From DUPQ01 sp964563155 (GTDB lineage Bacteria > Bacillota > Clostridia > DUPQ01), in contig CAZLVL010000019.1 of NCBI GenBank assembly GCA_964563155.1, positions 1 through 39,982 on the forward strand: DNA of 39,982 nucleotides, in the 5' to 3' direction. Positions within the stretch are counted from its first letter, which is position 1. Every line of letters begins with the position of its first letter. The notes below the pieces were generated by a model. That model had not been told where the DNA came from and ran no database searches. It saw only the letters and a list, made by a program, of their open reading frames with translations. Positions 17,302-25,337 of the stretch are shown here, piece by piece. Position numbers and translations under genes: made by a program.

Positions 17302-18210
17302 ATGGAAAAAGAATTATTACGCTCTAAAAAGGCGAGAAAAATAACTTTAGTTGGCTTTTTTGTTAATGCTCTACTATCAATTTTAAAATTAATTGCTGGG
17401 ATAGTTGGTAATAGTGGAGCTATGATTGCTGATGCAATTCATTCTTTGTCTGATTTCTTAACAGATATAGTTGTACTGGTTGGACTTAAAATATCATCCA
17501 AGTCAGAAGATAATTGTCATAATTATGGTCATGGGAAATATGAGACCATTGCTACAGTAATAATCAGTATATTTTTAACAGTTGCTGGCTATCAAATATT
17601 GAAATCAGGTATTAAAAATATTTTACTAGTAATAAATGGTGGAACTTTCCAAACACCTAAAACGATTGCACTAATTGCAGCAATAGTATCTATAGTTTCG
17701 AAAGAATTGCTTTATCGATATACCACTATTGCAGGCAAGAAAATTAATAGCCCTGCTATTATTGCAAATGCTTGGCACCACAGGTCAGATGCCTTTTCAT
17801 CAATTGGTACTATGATAGGAATAGGTAGTGCAATTTTACTTGGTGATAAGTGGATAATATTAGATCCTATTGCATCTGTTATTGTAAGTATATTTATTTT
17901 CAAAGTGGCATTCCATATCCTTATACCCTCGTTAAATGAACTTGCTGAAAAATCCTTATCTGAAGAAGAAAGAAAGAAGGTAGAAAGCATACTTAAGAAC
18001 ACACCGTCTGTAAAAGATTATCATAAACTTAGAATGCGCAGTGTAGGCAACAAAGTTGTGATAGAGGTTCATATATTAGTTGATAAAGATCTAAATATTA
18101 AAGATGCCCATGATATTGCTGCAAAAGTTGAAAGCAAGATTAAAAACTTATTTAATCCTACCTCAATCATAACAATCCATATTGAACCTTATACTAATAA
18201 GCCAAGATAA
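17302..18210 (+). CDS. Cation diffusion facilitator (CDF) metal exporter
   Basis: A 302-residue antiporter that exports divalent metal from the cytoplasm in exchange for protons. Six TM helices span about residues 12-205. The metal site is visible as His47 and Asp51 in helix 2 (DAIHSLSDF) and His159 and Asp163 in helix 5 (HHRSDAFSS). The cytoplasmic C-terminal ferredoxin-like domain (about 215-300) ends with VVIEVHILVDKDL and ITIHIEP, typical of dimerising CDF proteins. The His-rich NCHNYGHGKYE segment between helices 2 and 3 is usual in the family. The aaggagc site supports the ATG. Control by the upstream NiCo-type switch suggests nickel or cobalt as the substrate, possibly along with iron or zinc. 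Confidence 0.93.
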   Translation: MEKELLRSKKARKITLVGFFVNALLSILKLIAGIVGNSGAMIADAIHSLSDFLTDIVVLVGLKISSKSEDNCHNYGHGKYETIATVIISIFLTVAGYQILKSGIKNILLVINGGTFQTPKTIALIAAIVSIVSKELLYRYTTIAGKKINSPAIIANAWHHRSDAFSSIGTMIGIGSAILLGDKWIILDPIASVIVSIFIFKVAFHILIPSLNELAEKSLSEEERKKVESILKNTPSVKDYHKLRMRSVGNKVVIEVHILVDKDLNIKDAHDIAAKVESKIKNLFNPTSIITIHIEPYTNKPR

Positions 18211-18287
18211 CTAAGTAAGAATAATGATGTAAATATATATCTTATACAATACTACCAATAAAAACTGTTATCATCATACTCAACAAA

Positions 18288-18323
18288 AAAATCCTCTTCC
18301 AGTATTAAATGGATGAAGATTTT
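18288..18323. terminator. Bidirectional terminator between CDF and HMA genes
   Basis: A 14-position stem (AAAATCCTCTTCCA / TGGATGAAGATTTT, 12 pairs) with an 8-nt loop has T on one side and A on the other, which suits termination from both directions between convergent genes. Confidence 0.65.
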
Positions 18324-18350
18324 ATTTGTATAATATATCTGCAAAACTTC

Positions 18351-18584
18351 TTACAAATCTCTTACTTGGGATTTTTTCACTTCATAGCCCATTTTTCCAA
18401 TAGCAGCTTCTATTTCTTCAATGGTTAACAATTCATCATTAAACTCAAACTTTGCTTTACTTGCATTAAATAGTATTTGAAGACTATCATTGTTTACTCC
18501 ATTTAAAGATGTAATAGCTTTTTCAATTTTTTGAACGCATGATGGACATGCCAAAGTTTCTAATTGTATTGTTACTTTTTTCAT
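18351..18584 (-). CDS. Heavy-metal-associated (HMA) domain protein, CPSC metallochaperone-like
   Basis: A 77-residue ferredoxin-like HMA domain. The metal loop is LACPSCVQKI with Cys13 and Cys16; classical CopZ/MerP loops read M-x-C-x-x-C, so here Leu-Ala replaces the Met position and Pro-Ser sits between the cysteines. The C-terminal MGYEVK matches the end of HMA domains. It is the last gene of a three-gene unit, 19 bp after the P-type ATPase, which itself lacks an N-terminal HMA domain. It therefore probably acts as a separate chaperone or sensor domain for that pump. An aaaaaggag ribosome site precedes the ATG. Metal identity is unknown. Confidence 0.85.
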   Translation of the reverse strand: MKKVTIQLETLACPSCVQKIEKAITSLNGVNNDSLQILFNASKAKFEFNDELLTIEEIEAAIGKMGYEVKKSQVRDL

Positions 18585-18603
18585 AATATCATTCTCCTTT
18601 TTC

Positions 18604-20454
18604 TTATTTTAATCTATACCTAAGCAATCTCATGCCATTTAATATAACTACCAAAATACTTCCTTCATGAACTAACATTCCAATAGAGACATTCATCCAG
18701 TTACTAAAAATTAAGCTGGCAAGCAGAATAAGAACTACTCCTACAGCAATTAAAATATTTTGCAACATATTATTTGATGTCGCTTTTGCAATACCTAAAG
18801 CATGAGGTAGTTTATTAAAGTCTGAATTCATTAATACCACATCCGATGTTTCTATTGCAACATCTGTACCACTTCCCATAGCAATCCCTATATCTGCAAG
18901 TGCTAAAGAAGGACTATCATTGACACCATCTCCTACAAATGCTACTTTATGGCCTTCTTCTTGTAGCTTCTTAATATATGCTGATTTGTCTTCAGGTAAC
19001 ATATGACCAAAAGCTTCAGTTAGACCTAATTCCTTTGCAATAACATTGACAGTTGTTTGGTTATCGCCAGATAAGACAACTAAATTTTTTACACCTAAGT
19101 TCTTTAATTTTTGAAGATTTTCTTTTACATTTGGTCGGATTTCATCTCTAATACCCATTAATATACTTAAGTTTCCGTCGATAGCAGTTAGCACAATGGA
19201 ATTACCACTTTCTTCAAAATCTCTAATGTCAGAAAGAACATTTTCATTTAAGCCAATTTCTTCATTTTCCATTAAGGCCTTATTTCCAACAACTATTTTA
19301 TGGTTATCAATATAGGCTATGATACCCCCACCTTTTACAACCTCAGTGTTTTCAATTGAATATTGCTTTGTATCTCCAATATATTCAACAATGGCTTTAG
19401 CCAAGGGATGATCAGATTCCTTTTCTATATTGGCAAGATATGCTAAAGCATCTGCTTTGTTATTTGTATAGAAACTCACTTTAGAAACTTGAGGATTTCC
19501 TATGGTTAAAGTTCCTGTTTTATCAAAAACCATTACATCAATAGAGCTAAAGTCTTTGATAACCTCACTACCTTTTAGTAAGATTCCATGTTTGGCTCCA
19601 TTTCCGATTCCAGCAACATTTGATACAGGAACTCCAATAACTAAGGCTCCGGGGCAACCTAAAACTAATATGGTTATTGCAAGTTCAATATTTTTTGTAA
19701 ATATCCATACTACAATAGCAAGTATTAATACAACAGGTGTATAGTATTTAGAAAATTTGTCAATAAATCTTTCAGCTGCTGATTTAGAGTCTTGGGCTTC
19801 TTCTACCAACTCTATAATTTTTCCAAAGGTTGTATCTTCTCCTACCCTATTTGCTACAATTTGAATTGTGCCATTTTCTAAAATAGTACCGGCATAAACT
19901 AAGGAAGATTCTTGTTTGGTCACAGGTAAGGATTCACCAGTAATACTAGCCTCATTTATGTAGCCTTCACCTTTTATTACAGCTCCATCTACAGGTACTT
20001 TACCGCCTGTTTTAACTAGTAGAATATCTCCAACATCAACATCATCGACATCTACTTCTTTAAATTCTCCATTTTCCATTTGCTTGAAGGCACTATCTGG
20101 AGCCAGTTCTGTTAATTCTTTTATTGCACTACGGGTTTTGTTTAGAGTTCTTTGTTCTAAATACGCACCTAGTAAAAACAAAAAGGTTACTATAGCAGAC
20201 TCTTCAAAATTCTTAATAGCAAAGGCCCCTAATACTGCTATTGTTACTAATACATCAATGCTTACCAACTTAACTCTTAAGGCCTGATAGGCTTGTAAGG
20301 CTATAGGTAATAAGCCCAATACTGAAGCGATAACTAATAGTATTTCAAAAATTAGATCATTTTTGAATAAAAACTTAATTATGAAGGCCAGTGCAATTAA
20401 TATACCTGATAAAAAAGCAATATGATTTTTTCTTTTAAAAAGAAATTGTTGCAT
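18604..20454 (-). CDS. P1B-type heavy-metal P-type ATPase with CPG transmembrane motif
   Basis: A 616-residue metal-pumping ATPase in the cytoplasmic membrane. The E1-E2 core is complete: actuator loop TGESLPVTK, phosphorylated Asp311 in DKTGTLT, SDHPLA with the P1B-specific HP pair, LSGDNQ, and GDGVNDSPSLALADIG. The membrane metal motif is Cys267-Pro-Gly (LGCPGALVIG), not the CPC of Cu/Zn pumps or the SPC of Co/Fe pumps, so specificity cannot be inferred from standard subgroups. No cytoplasmic metal-binding domain is attached; the HMA gene downstream may supply it. It lies 17 bp after the hemerythrin-like gene and is co-transcribed. The length without the N-terminal domain is typical. Cellular direction is presumably export. 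Confidence 0.92.
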   Translation of the reverse strand: MQQFLFKRKNHIAFLSGILIALAFIIKFLFKNDLIFEILLVIASVLGLLPIALQAYQALRVKLVSIDVLVTIAVLGAFAIKNFEESAIVTFLFLLGAYLEQRTLNKTRSAIKELTELAPDSAFKQMENGEFKEVDVDDVDVGDILLVKTGGKVPVDGAVIKGEGYINEASITGESLPVTKQESSLVYAGTILENGTIQIVANRVGEDTTFGKIIELVEEAQDSKSAAERFIDKFSKYYTPVVLILAIVVWIFTKNIELAITILVLGCPGALVIGVPVSNVAGIGNGAKHGILLKGSEVIKDFSSIDVMVFDKTGTLTIGNPQVSKVSFYTNNKADALAYLANIEKESDHPLAKAIVEYIGDTKQYSIENTEVVKGGGIIAYIDNHKIVVGNKALMENEEIGLNENVLSDIRDFEESGNSIVLTAIDGNLSILMGIRDEIRPNVKENLQKLKNLGVKNLVVLSGDNQTTVNVIAKELGLTEAFGHMLPEDKSAYIKKLQEEGHKVAFVGDGVNDSPSLALADIGIAMGSGTDVAIETSDVVLMNSDFNKLPHALGIAKATSNNMLQNILIAVGVVLILLASLIFSNWMNVSIGMLVHEGSILVVILNGMRLLRYRLK

Positions 20455-20471
20455 ACTTTCACCTACTATCT

Positions 20472-20756
20472 CTATGCCATATAGGCTTTATCTAATTCTT
20501 CTAGCATATTATATACAGCTTCATAGCTTTCACATGTATCAGATGGCACAGCATAATCATTAGTTACTTTTCTAAGGCTTTCAAAAATTGAGTTAAGATT
20601 TGATTTTTTTTCTAAAGCTTCTTTCATTGAATTAAATAATTTATGGACATCATGAAATTCTGGATGACTACCACCATGTACTCTTGCTACTATTGGTACA
20701 TAAAGGTCTAAAGTTTTCATATGTTTATTTATAAGTTCATTAAATTGTTTTGTCAT
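20472..20756 (-). CDS. Short RIC/ScdA-type hemerythrin-like protein, lacks the last ligand helix
   Basis: A 94-residue protein resembling the middle of the di-iron domain of RIC (YtfE/ScdA) proteins, which repair iron-sulfur clusters after nitrosative stress: VPIVARVHGGSHPEF (residues 20-34) with His27 and His31, an earlier His12, and a VPSDTCESYEAVYNMLEELD segment. Full RIC proteins continue with a helix of the HIxxEN..LFP kind that donates the last iron ligands; this gene stops before it, and nothing in the frame after the stop restores it. It is therefore either a trimmed subfamily with altered metal binding or a partner protein. First gene of the ATPase cassette, behind a promoter with a CRP/FNR-type site. 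Confidence 0.72.
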   Translation of the reverse strand: MTKQFNELINKHMKTLDLYVPIVARVHGGSHPEFHDVHKLFNSMKEALEKKSNLNSIFESLRKVTNDYAVPSDTCESYEAVYNMLEELDKAYMA

Positions 20757-20795
20757 ATTATCAGTTTGTTCTCCTTAATATCATTTTTCTGATTC

Positions 20796-20822
20796 ATTAT
20801 AGCATTATTAGTAAAATAACAA
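20796..20822 (-). promoter_or_regulatory. Promoter of the hemerythrin-ATPase-HMA unit
   Basis: On the minus strand a -10 TATAAT (20801 to 20796) carries the TGC extension. The -35 candidate TTGTTA (20822 to 20817) is only 15 bp away, a short spacing typical of activator-dependent promoters. The predicted transcription start is near 20789. Confidence 0.55.
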
Positions 20823-20823
20823 T

Positions 20824-20837
20824 TTGACCTACATCAA
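20824..20837 (-). promoter_or_regulatory. CRP/FNR-family binding site candidate, centred near -41.5
   Basis: TTGACctacATCAA is a one-mismatch palindrome matching the TTGAY-N4-RTCAA core of FNR/HcpR-type regulators. Its centre lies 41.5 bp before the predicted start near 20789, the standard position for class II activation. HcpR-type regulators are known to control nitrosative-stress genes in anaerobes, which fits the RIC-like first gene. No regulator gene of this family is in the window. Confidence 0.5.
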
Positions 20838-20985
20838 AAATAAACAAATAATTTAAAAAATCTATAAGAAAATGACAAGCATACTAAATATAAGACTATA
20901 TTCAGTGTATTTGTATCACAATTAAATTTGATGTAAACTTATTTAACAAGCTACAAATATAATTATGTATAAGAGGGTTATTATA

Positions 20986-21249
20986 ATGTTTAAAAAATTT
21001 GAGCCTTGGATGTTTGTTGCAATGGAAGAAAAAGGCTATACAACCACAAATAGGGGTATTATACAGAGATTAGCTAATTATATTGTTGATAATAAACTAT
21101 ATGACATTGAGCAAGACCTATTTGAACAGGTCTGTATTGAATGCAATATTGACCCTTCTTCTATTACTCAAGATGACCTAAATATGCTTATGGATATTCT
21201 GAATATTAATAACAAACTTTCTATTTTTCTTGCTAGTTTTTACTTTTAA
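20986..21249 (+). CDS. Hypothetical protein, 87 aa
   Basis: No family recognised. A small soluble protein (MFKKFEPWMFVAMEEKGYTT...), with a helical, acidic middle (NYIVDNKLYDIEQDLFEQVC) and a hydrophobic C-terminal tail. The ATG at 20986 is preferred over 20965 because agaggg lies at a usable distance before it. It is divergent from the hemerythrin-like gene and shares its upstream region, so it might share its control. Cys residues (two in VCIEC) could bind metal, but this is speculation. Confidence 0.55.
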   Translation: MFKKFEPWMFVAMEEKGYTTTNRGIIQRLANYIVDNKLYDIEQDLFEQVCIECNIDPSSITQDDLNMLMDILNINNKLSIFLASFYF

Positions 21250-21398
21250 AAGATTACTACAATACAAAGTCCTAGAAAAGATTTGACCAAGTCAAAGAAC
21301 ATTTGATTTATCAAGAAAACCTAACTCCCATTAACAACCCTAATTTTATCTAAAACACAAAGAAGCTCTATTTTGAGAATAAAATCCAAAAATAACAA

Positions 21399-21426
21399 AA
21401 GGCTGTTACATATATGTAATAGCCTT
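21399..21426 (-). terminator. Terminator at the end of the PTS operon (minus strand)
   Basis: A long near-perfect palindrome, AAGGCTGTTACATA / TATGTAATAGCCTT (one G-T mismatch), is followed on the minus strand by T-rich sequence. It lies about 60 bp past the MBL-fold gene. Nothing else was recognised in the 239 bp between 21250 and 21487. Confidence 0.75.
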
Positions 21427-21487
21427 AGTTATCATTTATTAGCACTGTGTTTTGTGCTGTTTGTCGAAATCAAATGGTGTTTGCTAT

Positions 21488-22336
21488 CTATTCGCATTCC
21501 ACTATTAAACCTACACCAGCTTCTTTACTCGGTGTTGCATTCCATAGGGCTTGTTTGCAGTGTTGGTCCGTATCATGGCAGATGTAGAAGTTTTTAATAT
21601 TTTGCTTTTTCACATAGTCACAGGTTTTATCCAGTTGTGATTGAGGAACTTCATCAATTCTCAAATGAGAACCTCCTAGATAGGTATGTATTTGGTCTGC
21701 TCCTGTTAGTTTTTTAGCATACTCCATAATGTTACATATACCATAATGGGCACAAGCTGCTACTACACTTACTTCCTTACCATTTTTATGGCGATAGCAA
21801 AGCTGGGTATCCTCATCCACTACATCATCTACCCATTTTCCATCTTCCCACTTCTTTGCCCTTTGTGGGACCTTGTGCTCAAAGTCATTTGTTTGTTCAG
21901 TAATACCCATAAAGCAAAGATTTTTTGTAATCCAAAAGGGCTCTTCAATAATTCTTACATCAAAGTATTCTTCTAGGGTTTCTTTGCTTATATCAAATCC
22001 TGAAGAATGGTTTTTTTCAAAGTTATAGCGCTTTGCAAAGACTCCTTCTTGTGCTGCTAAAAAGACTGGCCTTTTAAACATTGCATTATCCCTGTAATAT
22101 TGCATTAAATACTTTAGACCCCCAGAATGGTCCCGATGACAATGGGATAAAATTACATAGTCCGCTGTTCTAAGATCAATTCCCATATCCTCAGCATTTC
22201 TAATAAACTTGTCAGAAAAACCAAAGTCAAAAAGAACCTTAATATCCTCATCTTCAATCCAGGCTGAAAAACCATGTTCTGCACTATAGTATTTGCAAAA
22301 TAGGCTGTTATTTTCTAATAATAATGTTACTTTCAC
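21488..22336 (-). CDS. MBL-fold metallo-hydrolase
   Basis: A 282-residue metallo-beta-lactamase-fold enzyme with the full metal motif SHCHRDHSGG (His65, His67, Asp69, His70) and further ligand candidates FLGGSHL and CHDTDQHC near the C-terminus. It belongs to the general hydrolase branch that includes proteins annotated as dihydropterin-type synthases, not to UlaG, the ascorbate-6-phosphate lactonase, which is longer with a different motif. The start is GTG with aggagg 8 bp upstream. As the last gene of the PTS operon, 21 bp after HPr, it may hydrolyse a lactone or phosphoester of the imported sugar acid; this role is inferred from position. Confidence 0.82.
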   Translation of the reverse strand: MKVTLLLENNSLFCKYYSAEHGFSAWIEDEDIKVLFDFGFSDKFIRNAEDMGIDLRTADYVILSHCHRDHSGGLKYLMQYYRDNAMFKRPVFLAAQEGVFAKRYNFEKNHSSGFDISKETLEEYFDVRIIEEPFWITKNLCFMGITEQTNDFEHKVPQRAKKWEDGKWVDDVVDEDTQLCYRHKNGKEVSVVAACAHYGICNIMEYAKKLTGADQIHTYLGGSHLRIDEVPQSQLDKTCDYVKKQNIKNFYICHDTDQHCKQALWNATPSKEAGVGLIVECE

Positions 22337-22357
22337 CTCTTTTACCTCCTTTTATAT

Positions 22358-22633
22358 CTACAATTCACCAAAACCACTTTCAATCAAATTGACTAGTGAA
22401 TCTACTGCTTCCTTTTCATCTACTCCCTCTGCACTTATCTCTATTTCTTCACCTTGGCCAATACCAAGAGAGAGTAACAAAATTATGGATTTTGCATTTA
22501 TATAATCTGTATCATCAGATATATGACGAACTTGTATTGCACTTTCATATTTTTTTGCTTCATTAACAAACTCAGATGCTGGTCTTGCATGTAAACCGGT
22601 TGGATTTACTACCTTTGTTCTTTTATTGTACAT
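22358..22633 (-). CDS. ptsH: HPr-family phosphocarrier protein (operon-specific)
   Basis: A 91-residue PTS phosphocarrier. The active His15 is in NPTGLHARPAS, and Ser49 in NAKSIILLLSLGI matches the regulatory Ser46 of HPr, so control by HPr kinase is possible. The aaaggagg site precedes the ATG, 17 bp after the EI gene. The presence of its own HPr and EI in a substrate-specific operon suggests a self-contained PTS. Whether the genome also has a general HPr cannot be seen here. The symbol is given by family only. Confidence 0.9.
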   Translation of the reverse strand: MYNKRTKVVNPTGLHARPASEFVNEAKKYESAIQVRHISDDTDYINAKSIILLLSLGIGQGEEIEISAEGVDEKEAVDSLVNLIESGFGEL

Positions 22634-22650
22634 AGCTTAACCTCCTTTAA

Positions 22651-24363
22651 TTATTTAATGGACTTTTTCAAGTATTCTTCTATTTCACAGGATGTATCCA
22701 TAGAAAGCACAGATAAAGCATCAGCTTTCATTTCTTCTAAGGTTTTTTCTGAAATTGTCTTTTTCACTTTAGCAAGAGATGAAAAGCTCATGCTAAGCTT
22801 ACGAATCCCTAAGCCTACAAGAACCGGTGCCACAAGAGGATCACCTGCTATTTCACCACAGATGCTAAGGGGTATATTGGCCTTTGAAAACTTATATGCA
22901 AGATCTTTTATGGCAATAAATAAGGAGGGATGATAACTTTGATAATATGAGCTTACACTAGGATTTGTCCTATCTACTGCTGTTAAGTACTGACACAAAT
23001 CATTGGTACCGATACTGGCAAAATCTATCATATTTAGTATCTTATCTGCCATAAGCACCATTGAAGGAGTCTCAATCATTATTCCAACCTTTATATTATG
23101 GCTAAAGCTAATGTCTTTGGCAATAAGTTCATTTTTGACCTCTTCTAGAATTGCTTTAGCCTTATATATATCATCTACACTGCTAACCATAGGAAACATA
23201 ATCCAAAGATTTCCAAAAACAGATGCCCTTAAAGCAGCTCGCAATTGAGTTTTAAATATTTCCACATGCTTAAAGCAGAGCCTTAAAGCTCTGTTACCTA
23301 AAAAAGGATTATCTTCTTTTTCCATATACAAACAAGGTACAGTCTTATCACCACCTATATCCATGGTTCTAAGTATTACTGGTTTATCTCCATAGACTTC
23401 TAATACTTTTTTATAAACACCATATTGTTCTTGTTCAGATGGAAGCTCTTTAGAATTCATATAAAGAAATTCAGTTCTAAATAATCCAATAGTATCTACA
23501 TATTGCTCTTGTTTTTCTAGCTCTTGGTCAAGTCCTCCAATATTTAGACCTATCTCTATTTTTATCTCATCCTTTGTTAAAGCAGGTTTATTAAGATAGT
23601 CTTTCATAATTTCTATATAGGAATTATGTTCATTTATCTTTTTTTTGTATTCTAAAATATGTTTTTCACTAGGATTTCTAATAATCTCACCTTTAAATGC
23701 ATCTACAATCAACAATTCTTTCTCAGAAAAAATAGACATAGCATCTTCAACCCCTAAAATAGCAGGAATCCCAAAGCCCCTTGCAAGAATTGCTGTATGA
23801 GAGGTGTTTCCACCAATTTCATTAATAATAGCTAGGACATTTTTTCTATCTAATCTAGCTGTATCTGAGGGTAATAAATCATGGGCAAGTAGAATAAGAG
23901 GTTCTTGTAAATTGTCTAAACTACAATTGTCCACATGAAACCATTCATTGATAAGCCTATTGCGAACATCCAATAAGTCTGCAGCTCTTTCTCTTATTAA
24001 GGCATTTCCACTTTTTCCTATAAGTTGAATATATGTTTCAAAGGTTGTATGAATTGCCCAATCAACTCTATATTTTTGAACCTTTATGCAGGTTTTAATA
24101 TCCTCTATTAGCACTTCATCTTCTAAGATATTTATATGGGCTTCAAAAATCTTGCTCTTATCTTCGTCTTCTTGCTTTAAAGATTCAATGATTTTATTTA
24201 GCTTTTCTTTACTCTTTTTACAGATATCGTTATAGCTATTTAGGTTCTCATCTATATCTTCATCTTTTATTATGTTTTTTGTAATTTCAGGCTGAATTGG
24301 CTGGTACCTAAATACCTTACCTATTGCATAACCTTCTGAAACTCCATTCCCCTTATATCTCAT
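22651..24363 (-). CDS. ptsI: Phosphoenolpyruvate-protein phosphotransferase (PTS enzyme I)
   Basis: A 570-residue enzyme that transfers phosphate from PEP to HPr. Order: N-terminal HPr-binding domain, the phospho-His domain with GGNTSHTAILARGFGIPA (His near residue 190), then the PEP-binding TIM barrel with GLFRTEFLYM, GNRALRL, FPMV, GTNDLCQYLTAVDR and the catalytic Cys in SICGEIAGDP. The length is full. The ATG at 24363 is preferred over the GTG at 24372 because ggggtgg is then well spaced. It lies 25 bp after the HAD gene in the same operon and is followed by HPr. The 5' part of the operon encodes the EIIB and EIIC it should energise. Confidence 0.93.
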   Translation of the reverse strand: MRYKGNGVSEGYAIGKVFRYQPIQPEITKNIIKDEDIDENLNSYNDICKKSKEKLNKIIESLKQEDEDKSKIFEAHINILEDEVLIEDIKTCIKVQKYRVDWAIHTTFETYIQLIGKSGNALIRERAADLLDVRNRLINEWFHVDNCSLDNLQEPLILLAHDLLPSDTARLDRKNVLAIINEIGGNTSHTAILARGFGIPAILGVEDAMSIFSEKELLIVDAFKGEIIRNPSEKHILEYKKKINEHNSYIEIMKDYLNKPALTKDEIKIEIGLNIGGLDQELEKQEQYVDTIGLFRTEFLYMNSKELPSEQEQYGVYKKVLEVYGDKPVILRTMDIGGDKTVPCLYMEKEDNPFLGNRALRLCFKHVEIFKTQLRAALRASVFGNLWIMFPMVSSVDDIYKAKAILEEVKNELIAKDISFSHNIKVGIMIETPSMVLMADKILNMIDFASIGTNDLCQYLTAVDRTNPSVSSYYQSYHPSLFIAIKDLAYKFSKANIPLSICGEIAGDPLVAPVLVGLGIRKLSMSFSSLAKVKKTISEKTLEEMKADALSVLSMDTSCEIEEYLKKSIK

Positions 24364-24388
24364 CTTTACCACCCCTTATTATAGCTCT

Positions 24389-25237
24389 TCAATAGAAGCA
24401 CTTATCCATAGCTTTTAAAGCTTTAGCTATACCTTCGTTATCATTTGAAGCTGTATGATACATGGCTATCTTTTTAAGATTTTCACTAGAATTGGCCATG
24501 GCCACATTCATTCCCACCAGCTTAAAAATACTTATATCATTATCGTAGTCACCAAAGGCACATATTTCTTCCAATGGGATATTATAATAGTCTGCTACCA
24601 GCCTTATGCCATTTCCTTTGCTTGTTCCTTTAGCAGTTATTTCAATACTATTGGCCATGCTGTATGTATATTGAAACCCTTCATTTTCATCCAAATATCT
24701 TTGCAACATGATAAACTGCTCTTTTGTTGGTGTAAGCACAATGACCTTGTAAGCTCTTAGGTACATATAATCAAATTCATGATTATGTATAGTAATATAT
24801 TCTGATTGGCTTTTGCCATATTGTTTGCTAATTTTATTGTATTTGTCCAAAATAGGAATCCTGGGATTATCTTTAGTATAGTATAAAAACCTATTTGTCT
24901 GAACTGTATAGTGTAGTTGAAATTTTTTACAATAATCACATAGCTTTAGTAGGTTACCATCTGTTAAAGGTTTACTAAATAAAATTTGATTATCTGCATT
25001 ATTGACAACAATCGATCCATTTCCTGCCACATATGGTCCTTTAATACCCAGGATGTTTGCGTAAGATTTCAACATGGGAGGAACTCGACCGGTTGATAAG
25101 GTAACCTTTACACCTCTTTTCATTACATCTTGAATTGCAGATATTGTTGACACACTCATGTTTGAATCACTATTCAGTAAGGTTCCATCAATGTCAAATG
25201 AAAGTAAAGATATTTTTCGATTAACATTTTGTATCAT
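24389..25237 (-). CDS. Cof-type HAD-superfamily phosphatase
   Basis: A 282-residue HAD IIB phosphatase with motif I FDIDGTLL (Asp16 nucleophile, Asp18), motif II STGR, Lys in the TSKGNGI segment and motif IV FGDYDNDISIF. The cap is the Cof type. It acts on small sugar phosphates, typically with low specificity. It ends in TGA (complement at 24389-24391), which shows that TGA is a normal stop here. It sits between the phosphotriesterase-family gene and EI. A dephosphorylation step for an intermediate is possible, but it could equally be a general detoxifying phosphatase. Confidence 0.88.
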   Translation of the reverse strand: MIQNVNRKISLLSFDIDGTLLNSDSNMSVSTISAIQDVMKRGVKVTLSTGRVPPMLKSYANILGIKGPYVAGNGSIVVNNADNQILFSKPLTDGNLLKLCDYCKKFQLHYTVQTNRFLYYTKDNPRIPILDKYNKISKQYGKSQSEYITIHNHEFDYMYLRAYKVIVLTPTKEQFIMLQRYLDENEGFQYTYSMANSIEITAKGTSKGNGIRLVADYYNIPLEEICAFGDYDNDISIFKLVGMNVAMANSSENLKKIAMYHTASNDNEGIAKALKAMDKCFY

Positions 25238-25278
25238 TCTTCTCTCCTAAAATCTACACTCATGTTTCTCTAAAATAT

Positions 25279-25319
25279 GGGGTGCAATGAAGCAAAGCGT
25301 GAATGCCTTAAAGCACCCC
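25279..25319 (-). terminator. Intercistronic hairpin between the PTE-family and HAD genes
   Basis: GGGGTGC (25279-25285) pairs perfectly with GCACCCC (25313-25319) around a 27-nt insert that can form a smaller stem. The following minus-strand sequence is AT-rich but not a clean T-run. It could attenuate transcription into the HAD-EI-HPr-MBL half or stabilise the upstream half. Confidence 0.45.
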
Positions 25320-25337
25320 TTATTTCATCTGACTTAC

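Noticed and set aside
19502..19744. Plus-strand frames opposite the P-type ATPase and other long genes.
   Set aside because: They lie fully inside well-supported genes on the other strand, lack ribosome sites and show no family motifs.
21488..22336. Calling the MBL-fold gene ulaG.
   Set aside because: It is shorter and has SHCHRDHSGG, unlike the L-ascorbate-6-phosphate lactonase motif and length.
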